Both the position numbers and the translations under genes were made by a program. Positions 25,865-34,607 of a stretch of 64,000 nt of DNA are shown one piece after another (position 1 is the stretch's first letter; every line of letters begins with the position of its first letter). The notes beneath the pieces were generated by a model that saw only the letters and a program-made list of their open reading frames with translations, was not told the origin of the DNA and did no database searches. This DNA comes from CBFFRJ01 sp963530515 (GTDB taxonomy: Bacteria; Pseudomonadota; Gammaproteobacteria; Enterobacterales; Enterobacteriaceae), in assembly GCA_963530515.1 (NCBI GenBank), contig CAUSEC010000004.1, forward strand, positions 1 to 64,000. Direction: 5' to 3'.

Positions 25865-27345
25865 TGAAAAAACCGGATACTCAGGTATCGGCCTTGCTGG
25901 TGCAAAAGCACCAGCTTGAACAAAGCGAGCGTCAATTGAGTGACCTTGATGCCGCTCTGGACGCGCTTAGCACTTTGCAAACGGATACCGATGCTGCTTT
26001 GGATGAAATGATTCTGGCTATGGATGGTGTGCTGGAACACTCAGGTATCACCTTTGATGAGACCATCCACACAACAGTTTCCCGTGAATTCAGCGATTAC
26101 CTTGAATCCGGTTTAACCCCGTCACCGCCCGGTATCAATAAATTGTCGATGATAGAAACCATCGCGTTCACCGACGATATGGACTGGGAAACCTATTCTC
26201 AGTCCGTCACGCACTATGCCCATAAACAGAATATCGATTTAACGGTCGATCCGTTTAGCGCCCTGATGTCCCCAACCCAGAGAATTGCGCTGGAGAAACG
26301 CATTCAGGAGGACTTTACCTTAAAGACCGCCCGCTGCGACAAATATGACTACATGATCGCGGGCACCTGTGGCGTTATTGGCGGGCTTATTGATATTTTT
26401 CTGGTAGGCGCGCCGGGTGAAGGAAAACTGACCCAGCTCGCAGATAATGCAGTGGAGGGTGCCGTTGAGAAATTCGCCACAGCATGTGGGTGGAAGGGAG
26501 GTAAAAACGCACAAAATCCGACAAAAAGCGCTATCGGTTTTCTTGAGGATAAATTCAGGGTGAATTATGACCATCGATATAGCAGCGATGTTGACGGTCT
26601 GTTCAGGATGAGCACAACAAATCACCATATTAAAAGTCTCGCTCACTCCCCGGATTTAGTCGGTTTATTTTTCTCGATCCTGGACCAATTTACCAGCACG
26701 GCACATTTTGTGGCGGACGGAAAACTGGTTTCCGTGGATACCGAGACGTTTGATCTTAGAGGCAACAATTTTGTCTCGAAAGTGTTCAGTGGATTTGTGA
26801 ACTGGCTGGGGCACCTTTTTTCTGATGTCGCAGGTTCTTCCGGTGCAGCCGGGAGAGGCTCCGGTATCCCTATTCCTTTCTTTTCATTACTTCAGTTTAT
26901 TAACGTGGGTGAATTTGGTCAGCATCGCCAGTCTTTCGCGACCGTCGCCGTCCAGGTATTTGAAAAAGGGTACGACTTACGGCATGGAATAGCGATGGCG
27001 ATCCCCGTCCTGATTACTGAGTTACTTGTGCGGATCACCTGGACAGTGAAACAACGCTACTACCATCAGAAAGCCTGGGGTGAATGTATTCCTTCGGCGA
27101 ATAACCCTGAACTCAGACGGATGTTGCTGGTTGCACATGGCACCCTGTGCCTGATGGATGCAGGCGATGCGGCACTTCGTTCAGGTGGGGAAATGGTTCA
27201 GTTTCTCCTGAGAACAAACCTTATCGGCTGGGCGAGGTTTGGCACGCTGGCGATTAAAGAACTCCATGTATGGTACAAAGCGGGTGGCATTGATGTCGAT
27301 GCTGTAGATGAATATATGGATCTTGAACTTCGACGAATGCTCTGA
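25864..27345 (+). CDS. Conserved protein of unknown function; unknown system, component 2
   Basis: 493 residues, no named family recognised. An N-terminal coiled coil (about 8-50) precedes an acidic region. A hydrophobic segment lies at about 163-181 (MIAGTCGVIGGLIDIFLVG), followed by GFLEDKFRVNYDHRY and NHHIKSLAHSPDLVGLFFSI. A Gly/Ser-rich linker (AGSSGAAGRGSGIPIPFF) and a second hydrophobic stretch (IAMAIPVLITELLVRITW) come next. From memory, proteins with the same NYD-, NHHIKSL- and GSGIPIPF-type motifs occur in distant phyla including Firmicutes, which points to horizontal spread. Start and stop codons overlap with component 1. An antiphage or membrane-stress role is inference only. Confidence 0.65.
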   Translation: MKKPDTQVSALLVQKHQLEQSERQLSDLDAALDALSTLQTDTDAALDEMILAMDGVLEHSGITFDETIHTTVSREFSDYLESGLTPSPPGINKLSMIETIAFTDDMDWETYSQSVTHYAHKQNIDLTVDPFSALMSPTQRIALEKRIQEDFTLKTARCDKYDYMIAGTCGVIGGLIDIFLVGAPGEGKLTQLADNAVEGAVEKFATACGWKGGKNAQNPTKSAIGFLEDKFRVNYDHRYSSDVDGLFRMSTTNHHIKSLAHSPDLVGLFFSILDQFTSTAHFVADGKLVSVDTETFDLRGNNFVSKVFSGFVNWLGHLFSDVAGSSGAAGRGSGIPIPFFSLLQFINVGEFGQHRQSFATVAVQVFEKGYDLRHGIAMAIPVLITELLVRITWTVKQRYYHQKAWGECIPSANNPELRRMLLVAHGTLCLMDAGDAALRSGGEMVQFLLRTNLIGWARFGTLAIKELHVWYKAGGIDVDAVDEYMDLELRRML

Positions 27346-27405
27346 AATCAGCTCAGTACGTTATTCTTCAGGTTTTGGGTTTCTATCGCACCGACAGAGG
27401 GAAAA

Positions 27406-27732
27406 ATGGAACGTTTATTTGTTTACGGGACGCTGCAGCCTGGCCAGGCTAACGCCCATATTCTGGAAGCGATTGGCGGAGAATGGCTGCCAGGTGTTGT
27501 GACGGGCACTTTCTACGATCGGGGCTGGGGAGCAGCAGAAGGTTTTCCTGGCATCGTACTGAATGCCAACGGGCCAAAGGTACAGGGTTATCTGTTTATA
27601 TCCGAAAACCTGAACGCGCACTGGCCAATGCTCGATGAATTTGAAGACGGTTACGATCGCGTTGAGGTGGCCGTGACCACCGATGCAGGCCAGCGGGTGA
27701 CCGCATGGATTTATCAGTTACAACCGCAATAA
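27406..27732 (+). CDS. Gamma-glutamylcyclotransferase-like (AIG2/YtfP) protein
   Basis: 108 residues. It opens MERLFVYGTLQPGQAN, the substrate-binding YGTL motif of the GGCT fold, and contains LDEFEDGYDRVEV with the expected catalytic Glu in the DEFE segment. The family releases 5-oxoproline from gamma-glutamyl amines or peptides; many bacterial members are uncharacterised. It lies 60 bases after the unknown two-gene unit but is back to the normal composition. A bidirectional terminator follows. Confidence 0.88.
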   Translation: MERLFVYGTLQPGQANAHILEAIGGEWLPGVVTGTFYDRGWGAAEGFPGIVLNANGPKVQGYLFISENLNAHWPMLDEFEDGYDRVEVAVTTDAGQRVTAWIYQLQPQ

Positions 27733-27745
27733 TCAGTATTCAAAA

Positions 27746-27780
27746 AAACGCCCCGCAGTCAGCAACCCTGCGGGGCGTTT
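27746..27780. terminator. Bidirectional terminator between convergent genes
   Basis: A 13-bp perfect stem, AAACGCCCCGCAG (27746-27758) with CTGCGGGGCGTTT (27768-27780), with an A run on one side and T residues on the other. Confidence 0.9.
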
Positions 27781-27794
27781 TCATTTACGATGAA

Positions 27795-28820
27795 TCAGTC
27801 GCGCCAGCCCATAGCAGGTGCCACGTGTTTCAAAATGGCGTCGATCACATGCACGTTGTACTCCACACCCAACTGGTTTGGAACCGTCAACAGTAAGGTA
27901 TCGGCTTCTGCGATGGCCTCATCTTTCTTCAACTGTTCGACCAGCTTATCCGGTTCGGCAGCATAGCTGCGGCCAAAGATGGCCCGGGTTTTCTCATCAA
28001 GGAAACCGACTTTATCGCTGTCGTTACTGCTGCCACCGAAATACGCGCGGTCACGGTTATCCATCAGGGCGAAAATGCTGCGGCTGACGGAAACGCGTGG
28101 AGCACGGGTGTGTCCGGCCTCTGCCCAGGCTTCACGATAGGCACGAATCTGTTTTGCCTGCTGAATGTGGAACGGCTCGCCCGTCTCATCATCTTTCAGG
28201 GTAGAGCTTTGCAGGTTCATCCCCAGTTTTGCTGCCCAGACTGCCGTCGCGTTCGAACCCGCCCCCCACCAGATGCGCTCACGCAAGCCTTCAGAGTACG
28301 GCTCAGGGCGCAGTAATCCCGGCGGGTTCGGGAACATCGGTTGTGGATTTGGTTTAGCAAACCCTTCTCCACGCAGCGTGTCCAGCAGCACTTCGGTGTG
28401 GTGACGCGCCATGTCTGACTCATTTTCACCTTCCGCAGGCTGATAGCCGAAATAACGCCAGCCATCGATAACCTGTTCCGGGGAGCCACGGCTGATACCG
28501 AGCTGCAAACGTCCGCCCGAGATCAAATCCGCCGCACCAGCATCTTCCGCCATGTACAGCGGGTTTTCGTAACGCATATCGATAACGCCGGTGCCAATTT
28601 CAATCTTGCTGGTTTTCGCGCCGATAGCCGCCAGTAGCGGGAACGGTGAGCTTAATTGACGGGCAAAATGGTGCACCCTGAAATAGGCGCCATCCGCACC
28701 CAGCTCTTCGGCAGCGACGGCCAAATCAATGGATTGCAGGAGCGCGTCAGCAGCCGATCGGGTGCCAGACTGCGGCGAAGGCGTCCAGTGACCAAATGAC
28801 AGAAAACCGATCTTTTTCAT
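27795..28820 (-). CDS. LLM-class flavin-dependent oxidoreductase (luciferase-like)
   Basis: 341 residues of the bacterial luciferase-like TIM-barrel family. It has EELGADGAYFRVHHFARQLSSPFPLLAAIGAKT near 38-70, the IEIGTGVIDMRYENPLYMAEDAG core strand (about 73-95) and GGRLQLGISRGSPEQVIDG. Such enzymes use reduced FMN or F420; in enterics FMN is expected. The substrate is unknown. It is a single gene, convergent with the GGCT-like gene and separated from its upstream neighbour by about 200 bases. Confidence 0.88.
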   Translation of the reverse strand: MKKIGFLSFGHWTPSPQSGTRSAADALLQSIDLAVAAEELGADGAYFRVHHFARQLSSPFPLLAAIGAKTSKIEIGTGVIDMRYENPLYMAEDAGAADLISGGRLQLGISRGSPEQVIDGWRYFGYQPAEGENESDMARHHTEVLLDTLRGEGFAKPNPQPMFPNPPGLLRPEPYSEGLRERIWWGAGSNATAVWAAKLGMNLQSSTLKDDETGEPFHIQQAKQIRAYREAWAEAGHTRAPRVSVSRSIFALMDNRDRAYFGGSSNDSDKVGFLDEKTRAIFGRSYAAEPDKLVEQLKKDEAIAEADTLLLTVPNQLGVEYNVHVIDAILKHVAPAMGWRD

Positions 28821-29022
28821 GGCGTTTGAATCCTTATTCTCAGGGAAGGGTCGGCAGAGGGCTTAGCTGCCTTTCATGCCTCTACTCTACGCATTAGCGA
28901 ATGAGAATAAATACCCTTTGTTTAACGATAAGATTCAAATTAATTGATGGAGATGAGAGTCCTCTGTTTTAGATTCCTGCTTAGCAGGACCTGGCATAAC
29001 AAGGGCCACACGCCCTGCCTCT

Positions 29023-29472
29023 TCACTCGTTCACAATCGCTTTCACACCCGCTGGCGTTCTCAGCCACCTGGGCGCTTTCAGCTCTTCAGCAAACAGCCA
29101 CACCAGTTCGCACAGCAATCCCCGGAGCGTTTTTTCCATGGCTGGCGGCAAGGTACTTTCATTCAGCAGTGCACTCAACGCCAGGCTGTAATCGCAAAGC
29201 TGGTCGGTTTCTGGCGCAAAGCACGGCATACGTTCGGGCAGCGTGTCCACGGTAAAGGCGTCCACCAGATGCGGCGGAATGGCGTCGTGAAGCGTTGGGC
29301 GCAGTTGCGACAACGCGGTTTGCAGAAACTGGCAAATGACACGCCGCTCGGTGGCATTGTCATTATCGATAAGCATTAACGCGTACTCGTCGCAATCGCT
29401 GGCGAGATCGATAAATTCCGGGTGAACCTGAGAGTGATGGGTCATGTGCGGGTAAACCTGGTTGAGGATCAT
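29023..29472 (-). CDS. Hypothetical protein, 149 residues
   Basis: No family is recognised. It is mainly helical, acidic and soluble, with no signal or membrane segment: HPEFIDLASDCDEYALMLIDNDNATERRVICQF in the first half and LRGLLCELVWLFAEELKAP near the end. The start at 29472 has GGAGG at a rather long distance (13 bases); the second Met (29445) has none. The coding-like GC pattern and lack of a competing frame support a real gene. No operon partner is seen. Confidence 0.6.
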   Translation of the reverse strand: MILNQVYPHMTHHSQVHPEFIDLASDCDEYALMLIDNDNATERRVICQFLQTALSQLRPTLHDAIPPHLVDAFTVDTLPERMPCFAPETDQLCDYSLALSALLNESTLPPAMEKTLRGLLCELVWLFAEELKAPRWLRTPAGVKAIVNE

Positions 29473-29626
29473 CGCAATCTGGCAGCCTCCAGAACGAAAA
29501 AGGGAGTGAAGCCTTTCAGGGCCCCAATCCCGGCACCTCTATTCGAAGTGCTGGCCAACGATAGCGCGTTAAGTCACTGACATCAAGGCAGTTTCTGGAA
29601 GGCGACTCGCAGAATCGGAAGTTGAT

Positions 29627-30511
29627 TTACTTCACCTGTGCCAGCGCCTCTTCCATCAGTTTTGCCAGCATCTGCCGGGCGCCGTTCACCGCCTCGCCCC
29701 CTTGTCGTTCCGCAAGCGTGATGCCGAGGTTGCCCGCAGACGGCAGCATCGAACTCACGACCTGCAGATTTCCCGGCATGCCGATACGCGTGCGCAGCGT
29801 TATCCCAAGCCCCGCCTGCACCGCGGCCCAGATGCCGCTCAGACTGTGGCTGACGAACACGATACGCCACGCAATGCCCGCTTTATCAAGGCAGGCAGTG
29901 GCGCGGCTGCGCATCATGCACGGCTGCTCGAACATCACCAGTGGCAAGGGTTCGCCTCCGGCAAGCAGCGCCGCCACGTCAAGATCCGGGTGCCGGACCC
30001 ACGCCATTTCGCACTGCCCCAGCAGCCTGCCATTGCGGGGATCCTGTTCCGGCTGCCAGAGCAACGCCATATCCAGCGCCTGTTCATTAAGCGCATTAAG
30101 CAGCGCCTGGTTGCGATCCACGCGGGCGATCATTCGCAGCCCCGGATGATGACGCCTGAACGCCCCGAGGATGCCGGGCATCAGCGACTCGCCGAAATCC
30201 TCCTGCATCCCGATGCGGATCTCCCCTTGCAGCAGCTCTCCCTTCATCGCCTGTTGCGCTTCGTCGTTAAGGGTGAGAAGACGGCGGGCGTAGCTCATCA
30301 GGATCTCGCCGTGATGGGTGAGCGCCAGATGCCGTCCCCGCTTCACCACCAGTGCTGCCCCGCACTGCATCTCCAGCTTTTTGAGCTGGGCGCTGACGGC
30401 CGACGTCGAGCGGCAAAGCTGCGTCGCCGCCAGCGCGAAACTACCGGATTCAATGCCCGCCACAAAACTGCGCAGTGCATCAAGGTCGAGCGTTAAGGGG
30501 AGCTTGTTCAT
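29627..30511 (-). CDS. LysR-family regulator divergent from the CMD/tautomerase operon
   Basis: 294 residues. The winged helix (LDLDALRSFVAGIESGSFALAATQL then RSTSAVSAQLKKLE) is clear, followed by an effector domain (about 90-290). It is read away from the operon at 30612 across 100 bases, the normal LysR arrangement, so it probably controls those three genes. The inducer is unknown. The effector domain contains EQPCMMRSRATACLDKAGI, with Cys residues that could be redox- or electrophile-responsive; this is speculation. Confidence 0.87.
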   Translation of the reverse strand: MNKLPLTLDLDALRSFVAGIESGSFALAATQLCRSTSAVSAQLKKLEMQCGAALVVKRGRHLALTHHGEILMSYARRLLTLNDEAQQAMKGELLQGEIRIGMQEDFGESLMPGILGAFRRHHPGLRMIARVDRNQALLNALNEQALDMALLWQPEQDPRNGRLLGQCEMAWVRHPDLDVAALLAGGEPLPLVMFEQPCMMRSRATACLDKAGIAWRIVFVSHSLSGIWAAVQAGLGITLRTRIGMPGNLQVVSSMLPSAGNLGITLAERQGGEAVNGARQMLAKLMEEALAQVK

Positions 30512-30611
30512 AATCGTCCTGAAATACGGGATGGTTAATCGCGGATAATTTGATTTTCAGGATGAAACTATCGCGCCAGAATCGGTTCACAGTCAACACG
30601 GAGAGAACATC

Positions 30612-30920
30612 ATGGCAGCATCCCTCGACCGCAACACCCTCGCCCGCGTCGCCCCCAAACTGGCCGAACTTAGCCAGGACGTGCTGTTCAACGATATCTG
30701 GGCGCGAGACATTCTCTCGCCGCGCGAACGCAGCCTGCTCACCCTTGGCGCACTCACTGCCCTGGGCCGCGTGCAGCAATTGCCCTGGCATATCAACTTC
30801 GCCGGGCAAAATGGCCTGACCCGTGAAGAGATTGCCGAAGCCTTTACCCACCTGGCGTTTTACGCAGGCTGGCCCGCCGCGGTGTCGGCGCTCGGCTGCC
30901 TGGATGAGGAGCAACGCTGA
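30612..30920 (+). CDS. Carboxymuconolactone decarboxylase (CMD) family protein
   Basis: 102 residues of the all-helical CMD fold: LSPRERSLLTLGALTALGR (about 36-54), then LPWHINFAGQNGLTREEIAEAFTHLAFYAGWPAA. There is no CxxC pair, so this is the PcaC-like rather than the AhpD peroxidase-like branch; the active-site-type His in WHINFA is present. It should act on a small lactone or related cytosolic substrate, not identified. It is the first gene of a three-gene operon with overlapping start and stop codons. Confidence 0.87.
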   Translation: MAASLDRNTLARVAPKLAELSQDVLFNDIWARDILSPRERSLLTLGALTALGRVQQLPWHINFAGQNGLTREEIAEAFTHLAFYAGWPAAVSALGCLDEEQR

Positions 30921-31309
30921 TGCCTTTTACCCGTATCACCCTGCGTGAGGGCTACAGTGACGCGCAACTCACGCTGATTTCTGACACGCTGCACCAGTGT
31001 CTGGTGGAGGAATTCGCGGTACCTGCAGACGACCGTTTTCAGGTTTTCGAAATGCTCCCCGCCCGTCAGCGCGTGTTCGACACGCACTATAAAAGCGGCG
31101 GGCGCAGCGACGATTTTATCCAGTTCCATATCTTCGCCGGTAAACCGCGTACCAAAGTACAGAAGCAGAACTTCTTTCGTTTATTGAGCACGCGCCTGAA
31201 TGCGCATATCGGCATTCCACCAGATGATGTGATGGTGATGATTCAGTTCAATACCGCCGATGAGTGGAGTTTCAGCCACGGGCGCATGCTCTCTGAGGAG
31301 GCGTTATGA
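30920..31309 (+). CDS. Tautomerase-family protein
   Basis: 129 residues. It opens MPFTRITLREGYSDAQL: after Met removal Pro1 is the catalytic base of the tautomerase (4-OT/MIF) superfamily. The length and the duplicated beta-alpha-beta pattern fit the MSAD/cis-CaaD-like fused form. The segment DDFIQFHIFAGKPRTKVQKQNFF is typical of this branch. It likely tautomerises or hydrates a keto-acid or unsaturated acid. Its ATG overlaps the CMD stop (TGATG), so the two are translated together. Confidence 0.87.
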   Translation: MPFTRITLREGYSDAQLTLISDTLHQCLVEEFAVPADDRFQVFEMLPARQRVFDTHYKSGGRSDDFIQFHIFAGKPRTKVQKQNFFRLLSTRLNAHIGIPPDDVMVMIQFNTADEWSFSHGRMLSEEAL

Positions 31310-31806
31310 TCGTCATGCAATACCGTTTTACCCTGCCCGCCGATTACGATATGGCAGTGATTGAGCAGCGTATTGCGCACAATGGCGCGAAGCTGGATGG
31401 CTTTCCCGGCCTGCTGTTTAAAACGTATCTCGTGTCCCGCCGGGACGATGCACATGTGACGGAGAACCGTTACGCCCCGCTGTACGTGTGGCAAAACGCG
31501 CAGGCGATGGCGCGCTTTTTACAGAGTGCGGGTTTTAAAAAACTGACCGAAGATTTCGGCTGGCCGGAAATTGACACCTGGATTGCGCTACGGTTGCCAG
31601 AGGTTGAGAGGGTGAAAAACGCCGCCTGGCTGTCGCTGACCAGAACGCACATTTTGCCTCATACCGATTTATCGTCGCTAGCGTTAGAGGGCCAACTCTG
31701 CGCCTGGGATGTCAGCCGCTGGCAGTTGTTACAGGTCAATGTGGGTGATGCGCCGCTGCCTGGCCAGGATAATTACCGTATCGGGTATGTGGCGACGGGT
31801 GAGTAA
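31306..31806 (+). CDS. DUF4865-family protein
   Basis: 166 residues. The sequence MIVMQYRFTLPADYDMAVIEQRIAHNG, followed by LYVWQNAQAMARFLQSAGF and FGWPEIDTWIAL, fits DUF4865, a family of unknown function with a dimeric alpha-beta barrel-like (ABM) pattern. It overlaps the tautomerase stop by four bases (ATGA); a second ATG three codons in is an alternative start. The constant company of a CMD protein and a tautomerase suggests a monooxygenase- or isomerase-like step in a small-molecule pathway, but the pathway is not known. Confidence 0.82.
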   Translation: MIVMQYRFTLPADYDMAVIEQRIAHNGAKLDGFPGLLFKTYLVSRRDDAHVTENRYAPLYVWQNAQAMARFLQSAGFKKLTEDFGWPEIDTWIALRLPEVERVKNAAWLSLTRTHILPHTDLSSLALEGQLCAWDVSRWQLLQVNVGDAPLPGQDNYRIGYVATGE

Positions 31807-32302
31807 GAAAGTGGTAGCGCGGATGTTTCCCCCTGCCCCGGTCCTCTAAGGGCTGAGTGATCCCCAGTAATATCACGTTTTGTAGCGATAACACTGCGCA
31901 ATGAGAATAAAACCGCTACAGCGATGACTGGGTCCGGCTGAAAATCGCCGAAGCGTATCCGCAAGGCCGGGGCGACGCGCATGGATGCGCGGCGAGGGCG
32001 GTTTTACAGGGACGTTTCATCCGCCCGTCCCCGATTAGCCTGAAGGCATACGCTGAGTGGACCGCGTCAGCGGCGATTTTCCTGGCCGGGAGCCCGGGTC
32101 GCCAGGGCGGTGGCGGTGAACCGCCCTGGCACGTTCACGGGTTCTGGCGTGACAGAGAAGCAAGGAACATAAAGTGAACGGAATGACCCTCACAGCAGCA
32201 TGTTCTCCCTCACCCTAACCCTCTCCCTCAAGGTAGAGGGAACTGTCCGTGCTCATATTTATTTGTGGGGAATCCTCAATTCTGAGGGAGAAGGAAAAAA
32301 AC
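31807..32302. repeat. 500-base non-coding region with strong hairpins; probable dispersed intergenic element
   Basis: No gene is seen. It contains a perfect 10-bp inverted repeat GCCAGGGCGG (32101-32110) with CCGCCCTGGC (32121-32130), plus a pyrimidine-rich CCCTCACCCTAACCCTCTCC stretch at about 32210-32229 that recurs at 34941-34960. The layout resembles the dispersed intergenic repeats of enterics. Copy number elsewhere cannot be seen here. Confidence 0.5.
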
Positions 32303-32330
32303 ACAAAAAAAACCCCGCCGGAGCGGGGTT
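32303..32330 (-). terminator. Terminator of the second EF-G gene
   Basis: AACCCCGC pairs with GCGGGGTT over a CGGA loop (32311-32330), with an eight-T run on the minus strand (32303-32310). Confidence 0.9.
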
Positions 32331-32338
32331 TTGCTTGC

Positions 32339-34441
32339 TTACGCTTTTGCACGACTGGCAACGATCGCATCCGCCACGTTGCGCGGGGCTTCCGCATAAT
32401 GATGGAACTCCATACTGTAAGTGGCGCGGCCCTGCGACATTGAACGCAGGGTGGTGGAGTAGCCAAACATCTCAGCCAGCGGCACGTCAGCACGGATAAT
32501 CTGGCTGCCGAAGCGCTCTTCCATGCCCTGCACCATCCCGCGGCGAGAAGAGAGGTCGCCCATGATGTTCCCGGCGTATTCTTCCGGCGTTTCTACTTCC
32601 ACATGCATCACCGGCTCCAGAATCGCCGGGTCCGCTTTGCGTGCGCCTTCTTTAAAGCCGAAGATCGCCGCCATACGGAACGCCATTTCCGAGGAGTCGA
32701 CATCGTGATACGAACCAAAAGTCAGGGTCGCTTTCACATCCACCACCGGGTAACCCGCCAGCACGCCGCTGTTCATGGCTTCACGCAAGCCCTTTTCCAC
32801 GGAAGGAATGTACTCGCGCGGCACCACGCCGCCTTTGGTGGCATCTTCAAACACGAAGCCACTGCCAGGCGCCAGAGGGTCAAGGCTCAGTACCACATGA
32901 CCGTACTGCCCTTTACCACCGGACTGGCGCACAAACTTGCCTTCCACCTCTTTCACCGCTTTACGCAGCGTCTCACGGTAGGTGACCTGCGGACGACCGA
33001 TGTTCGCTTCCACGCCAAACTCACGCTTCATGCGATCGACGATAATCTCCAGGTGCAGTTCGCCCATCCCGGAAATAATGGTCTGGCCGGACTCTTCGTC
33101 CGTGTGCAGACGGAACGAGGGGTCTTCCGACGCCAGCCGCTGCAATGCAATGCCCATTTTTTCCTGGTCGGCTTTGGTTTTCGGCTCGATAGCGAGCGAA
33201 ATCACCGGTTCCGGGAACTCCATGCGTTCGAGCGTGATCACCGCATCCGGGTCACTCAGGGTGTCGCCTGTAGTCACATCTTTCAGCCCCACGCAGGCGG
33301 CAATGTCACCTGCCCGCAGTTCGTCGACTTCATGTCGGTCGTTGGCATGCATCTGCACGATACGGCCAATGCGCTCTTTCTTGCCTTTGACCGGGTTCCA
33401 CACCGCATCGCCCTTTCTCAGCACGCCGGAATAGACGCGGATAAAGGTCAACTGGCCGACGTAGGGGTCGGTCATCAGTTTGAACGCCAGGGCCGAGAAC
33501 GGCTCGTCATCACTCGGGTGACGCTCCGCAGGCTGGCCTTTTTCGTCCACACCCTGAATCGCCGGGATATCCAGCGGCGACGGCATCAGTTCCACTACCG
33601 CGTCGAGCATGCGCTGCACGCCTTTGTTTTTAAAGGCACTGCCGCACAGCATCGGCTGGATTTCACCGGCCACGGTGCGAATCCGCAGCCCGTGGATTAT
33701 TTCTGCTTCGTCGAGGTCACCGGTTTCCAGGTATTTGTCCATCAGCGCATCGCTGGCTTCTGCCGCCGCAGAGACCATTTTCTCCCGCCATTCCTTCGCG
33801 GTTGCCAGCAGGTCGTCCGGCACCGGGGCGTAGCTGAAAGTCATGCCCTGAGTGGCGTCGTCCCACAAAATGGCGCGCATCTTGATGAGATCGACCACGC
33901 CGCTGAAGTGCTCTTCCGCGCCAACAGGGATAACAATCGGCACCGGATTAGCCTTCAGGCGGTCAATCATCATCTGCACCACGCGGAAGAAATCCGCCCC
34001 CGGGCGGTCCATTTTGTTGACGAACGCCAGGCGTGGCACATGGTACTTATTGGCCTGCCGCCAGACGGTTTCTGATTGCGGCTGTACGCCACCGACGGAG
34101 TCATACACCATCACTGCGCCGTCCAGCACACGCATGGAACGTTCCACTTCAATGGTGAAATCCACGTGCCCTGGGGTGTCGATAATGTTGATGCGATGCG
34201 GTTCAAACCCACCGTCCATGCCCGGCCAGAAGCAGCTCACGGCAGCGGAGGTTATCGTGATTCCGCGCTCTTGCTCCTGCGCCATCCAGTCAGTGGTTGC
34301 CGCGCCATCGTGTACTTCACCCAGTTTGTGGCTCATCCCGGTGTAAAACAGGATGCGCTCTGTGGTTGTCGTTTTACCGGCATCGATGTGCGCGGAGATA
34401 CCGATGTTGCGATAACGTTCGAGGGGGATGGGTCGGGGCAT
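32339..34441 (-). CDS. fusA: Second elongation factor G (EF-G paralogue outside the str operon)
   Basis: 700 residues, full EF-G length. The GTPase domain is intact: AHIDAGKTTTTERI (G1), RGITITSAA (G2), DTPGHVDFT (G3), NKMDR (G4) and GSAFKNKG (G5). Domains II-V follow, including GSYHDVDSSEMAF in domain IV and EMFGYSTTLRSMSQGRATY in domain V. It resembles E. coli FusA closely but differs through domains I-II, so it is a paralogue rather than the str copy: no rpsL, rpsG or tuf is adjacent. It should catalyse ribosomal translocation or recycling. It is divergent from an ArsR-like regulator and has its own terminator, suggesting conditional expression. Confidence 0.93.
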   Translation of the reverse strand: MPRPIPLERYRNIGISAHIDAGKTTTTERILFYTGMSHKLGEVHDGAATTDWMAQEQERGITITSAAVSCFWPGMDGGFEPHRINIIDTPGHVDFTIEVERSMRVLDGAVMVYDSVGGVQPQSETVWRQANKYHVPRLAFVNKMDRPGADFFRVVQMMIDRLKANPVPIVIPVGAEEHFSGVVDLIKMRAILWDDATQGMTFSYAPVPDDLLATAKEWREKMVSAAAEASDALMDKYLETGDLDEAEIIHGLRIRTVAGEIQPMLCGSAFKNKGVQRMLDAVVELMPSPLDIPAIQGVDEKGQPAERHPSDDEPFSALAFKLMTDPYVGQLTFIRVYSGVLRKGDAVWNPVKGKKERIGRIVQMHANDRHEVDELRAGDIAACVGLKDVTTGDTLSDPDAVITLERMEFPEPVISLAIEPKTKADQEKMGIALQRLASEDPSFRLHTDEESGQTIISGMGELHLEIIVDRMKREFGVEANIGRPQVTYRETLRKAVKEVEGKFVRQSGGKGQYGHVVLSLDPLAPGSGFVFEDATKGGVVPREYIPSVEKGLREAMNSGVLAGYPVVDVKATLTFGSYHDVDSSEMAFRMAAIFGFKEGARKADPAILEPVMHVEVETPEEYAGNIMGDLSSRRGMVQGMEERFGSQIIRADVPLAEMFGYSTTLRSMSQGRATYSMEFHHYAEAPRNVADAIVASRAKA

Positions 34442-34483
34442 GATATTTCCTTAGTCTTTATGACTGTCAGTGTAATAAATGTG

Positions 34484-34500
34484 GCGACCACCATGGTCGC
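34484..34500. promoter_or_regulatory. Inverted repeat upstream of the EF-G paralogue, possible operator
   Basis: GCGACCA-CCA-TGGTCGC, perfect 7-base arms, lies 43 bases upstream of the EF-G start in the divergent region, near TATAAT-like hexamers readable on both strands around 34519. It is a candidate site for the divergent ArsR-like protein. Confidence 0.55.
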
Positions 34501-34607
34501 GTGTTCGTTCGTTGAGTATAATAGTCCTATTGTACGAGTATGTTCGAACTATTTTTTAATGATTGAGCGATTGTTGATATAGCTCAACCCAATGCCCCTG
34601 GAGCGAC

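Noticed and set aside
26407..26433. Walker A ATP-binding loop in component 2 of the TerB-like unit (GAPGEGKLT)
   Set aside because: The residue after the Lys is Leu, not Ser or Thr, the stretch follows a hydrophobic segment, and no Walker B strand is evident downstream.
27346..27405. A second att repeat closing the TerB-like unit as an island
   Set aside because: No copy of the tRNA-Asn 3' end is found after 27345, so integration as a tRNA-targeting element is not shown for this unit.
32603..34075. A 490-codon open frame on the plus strand opposite EF-G
   Set aside because: It is antisense to a fully conserved EF-G; its His- and Arg-rich composition is typical of a shadow frame.
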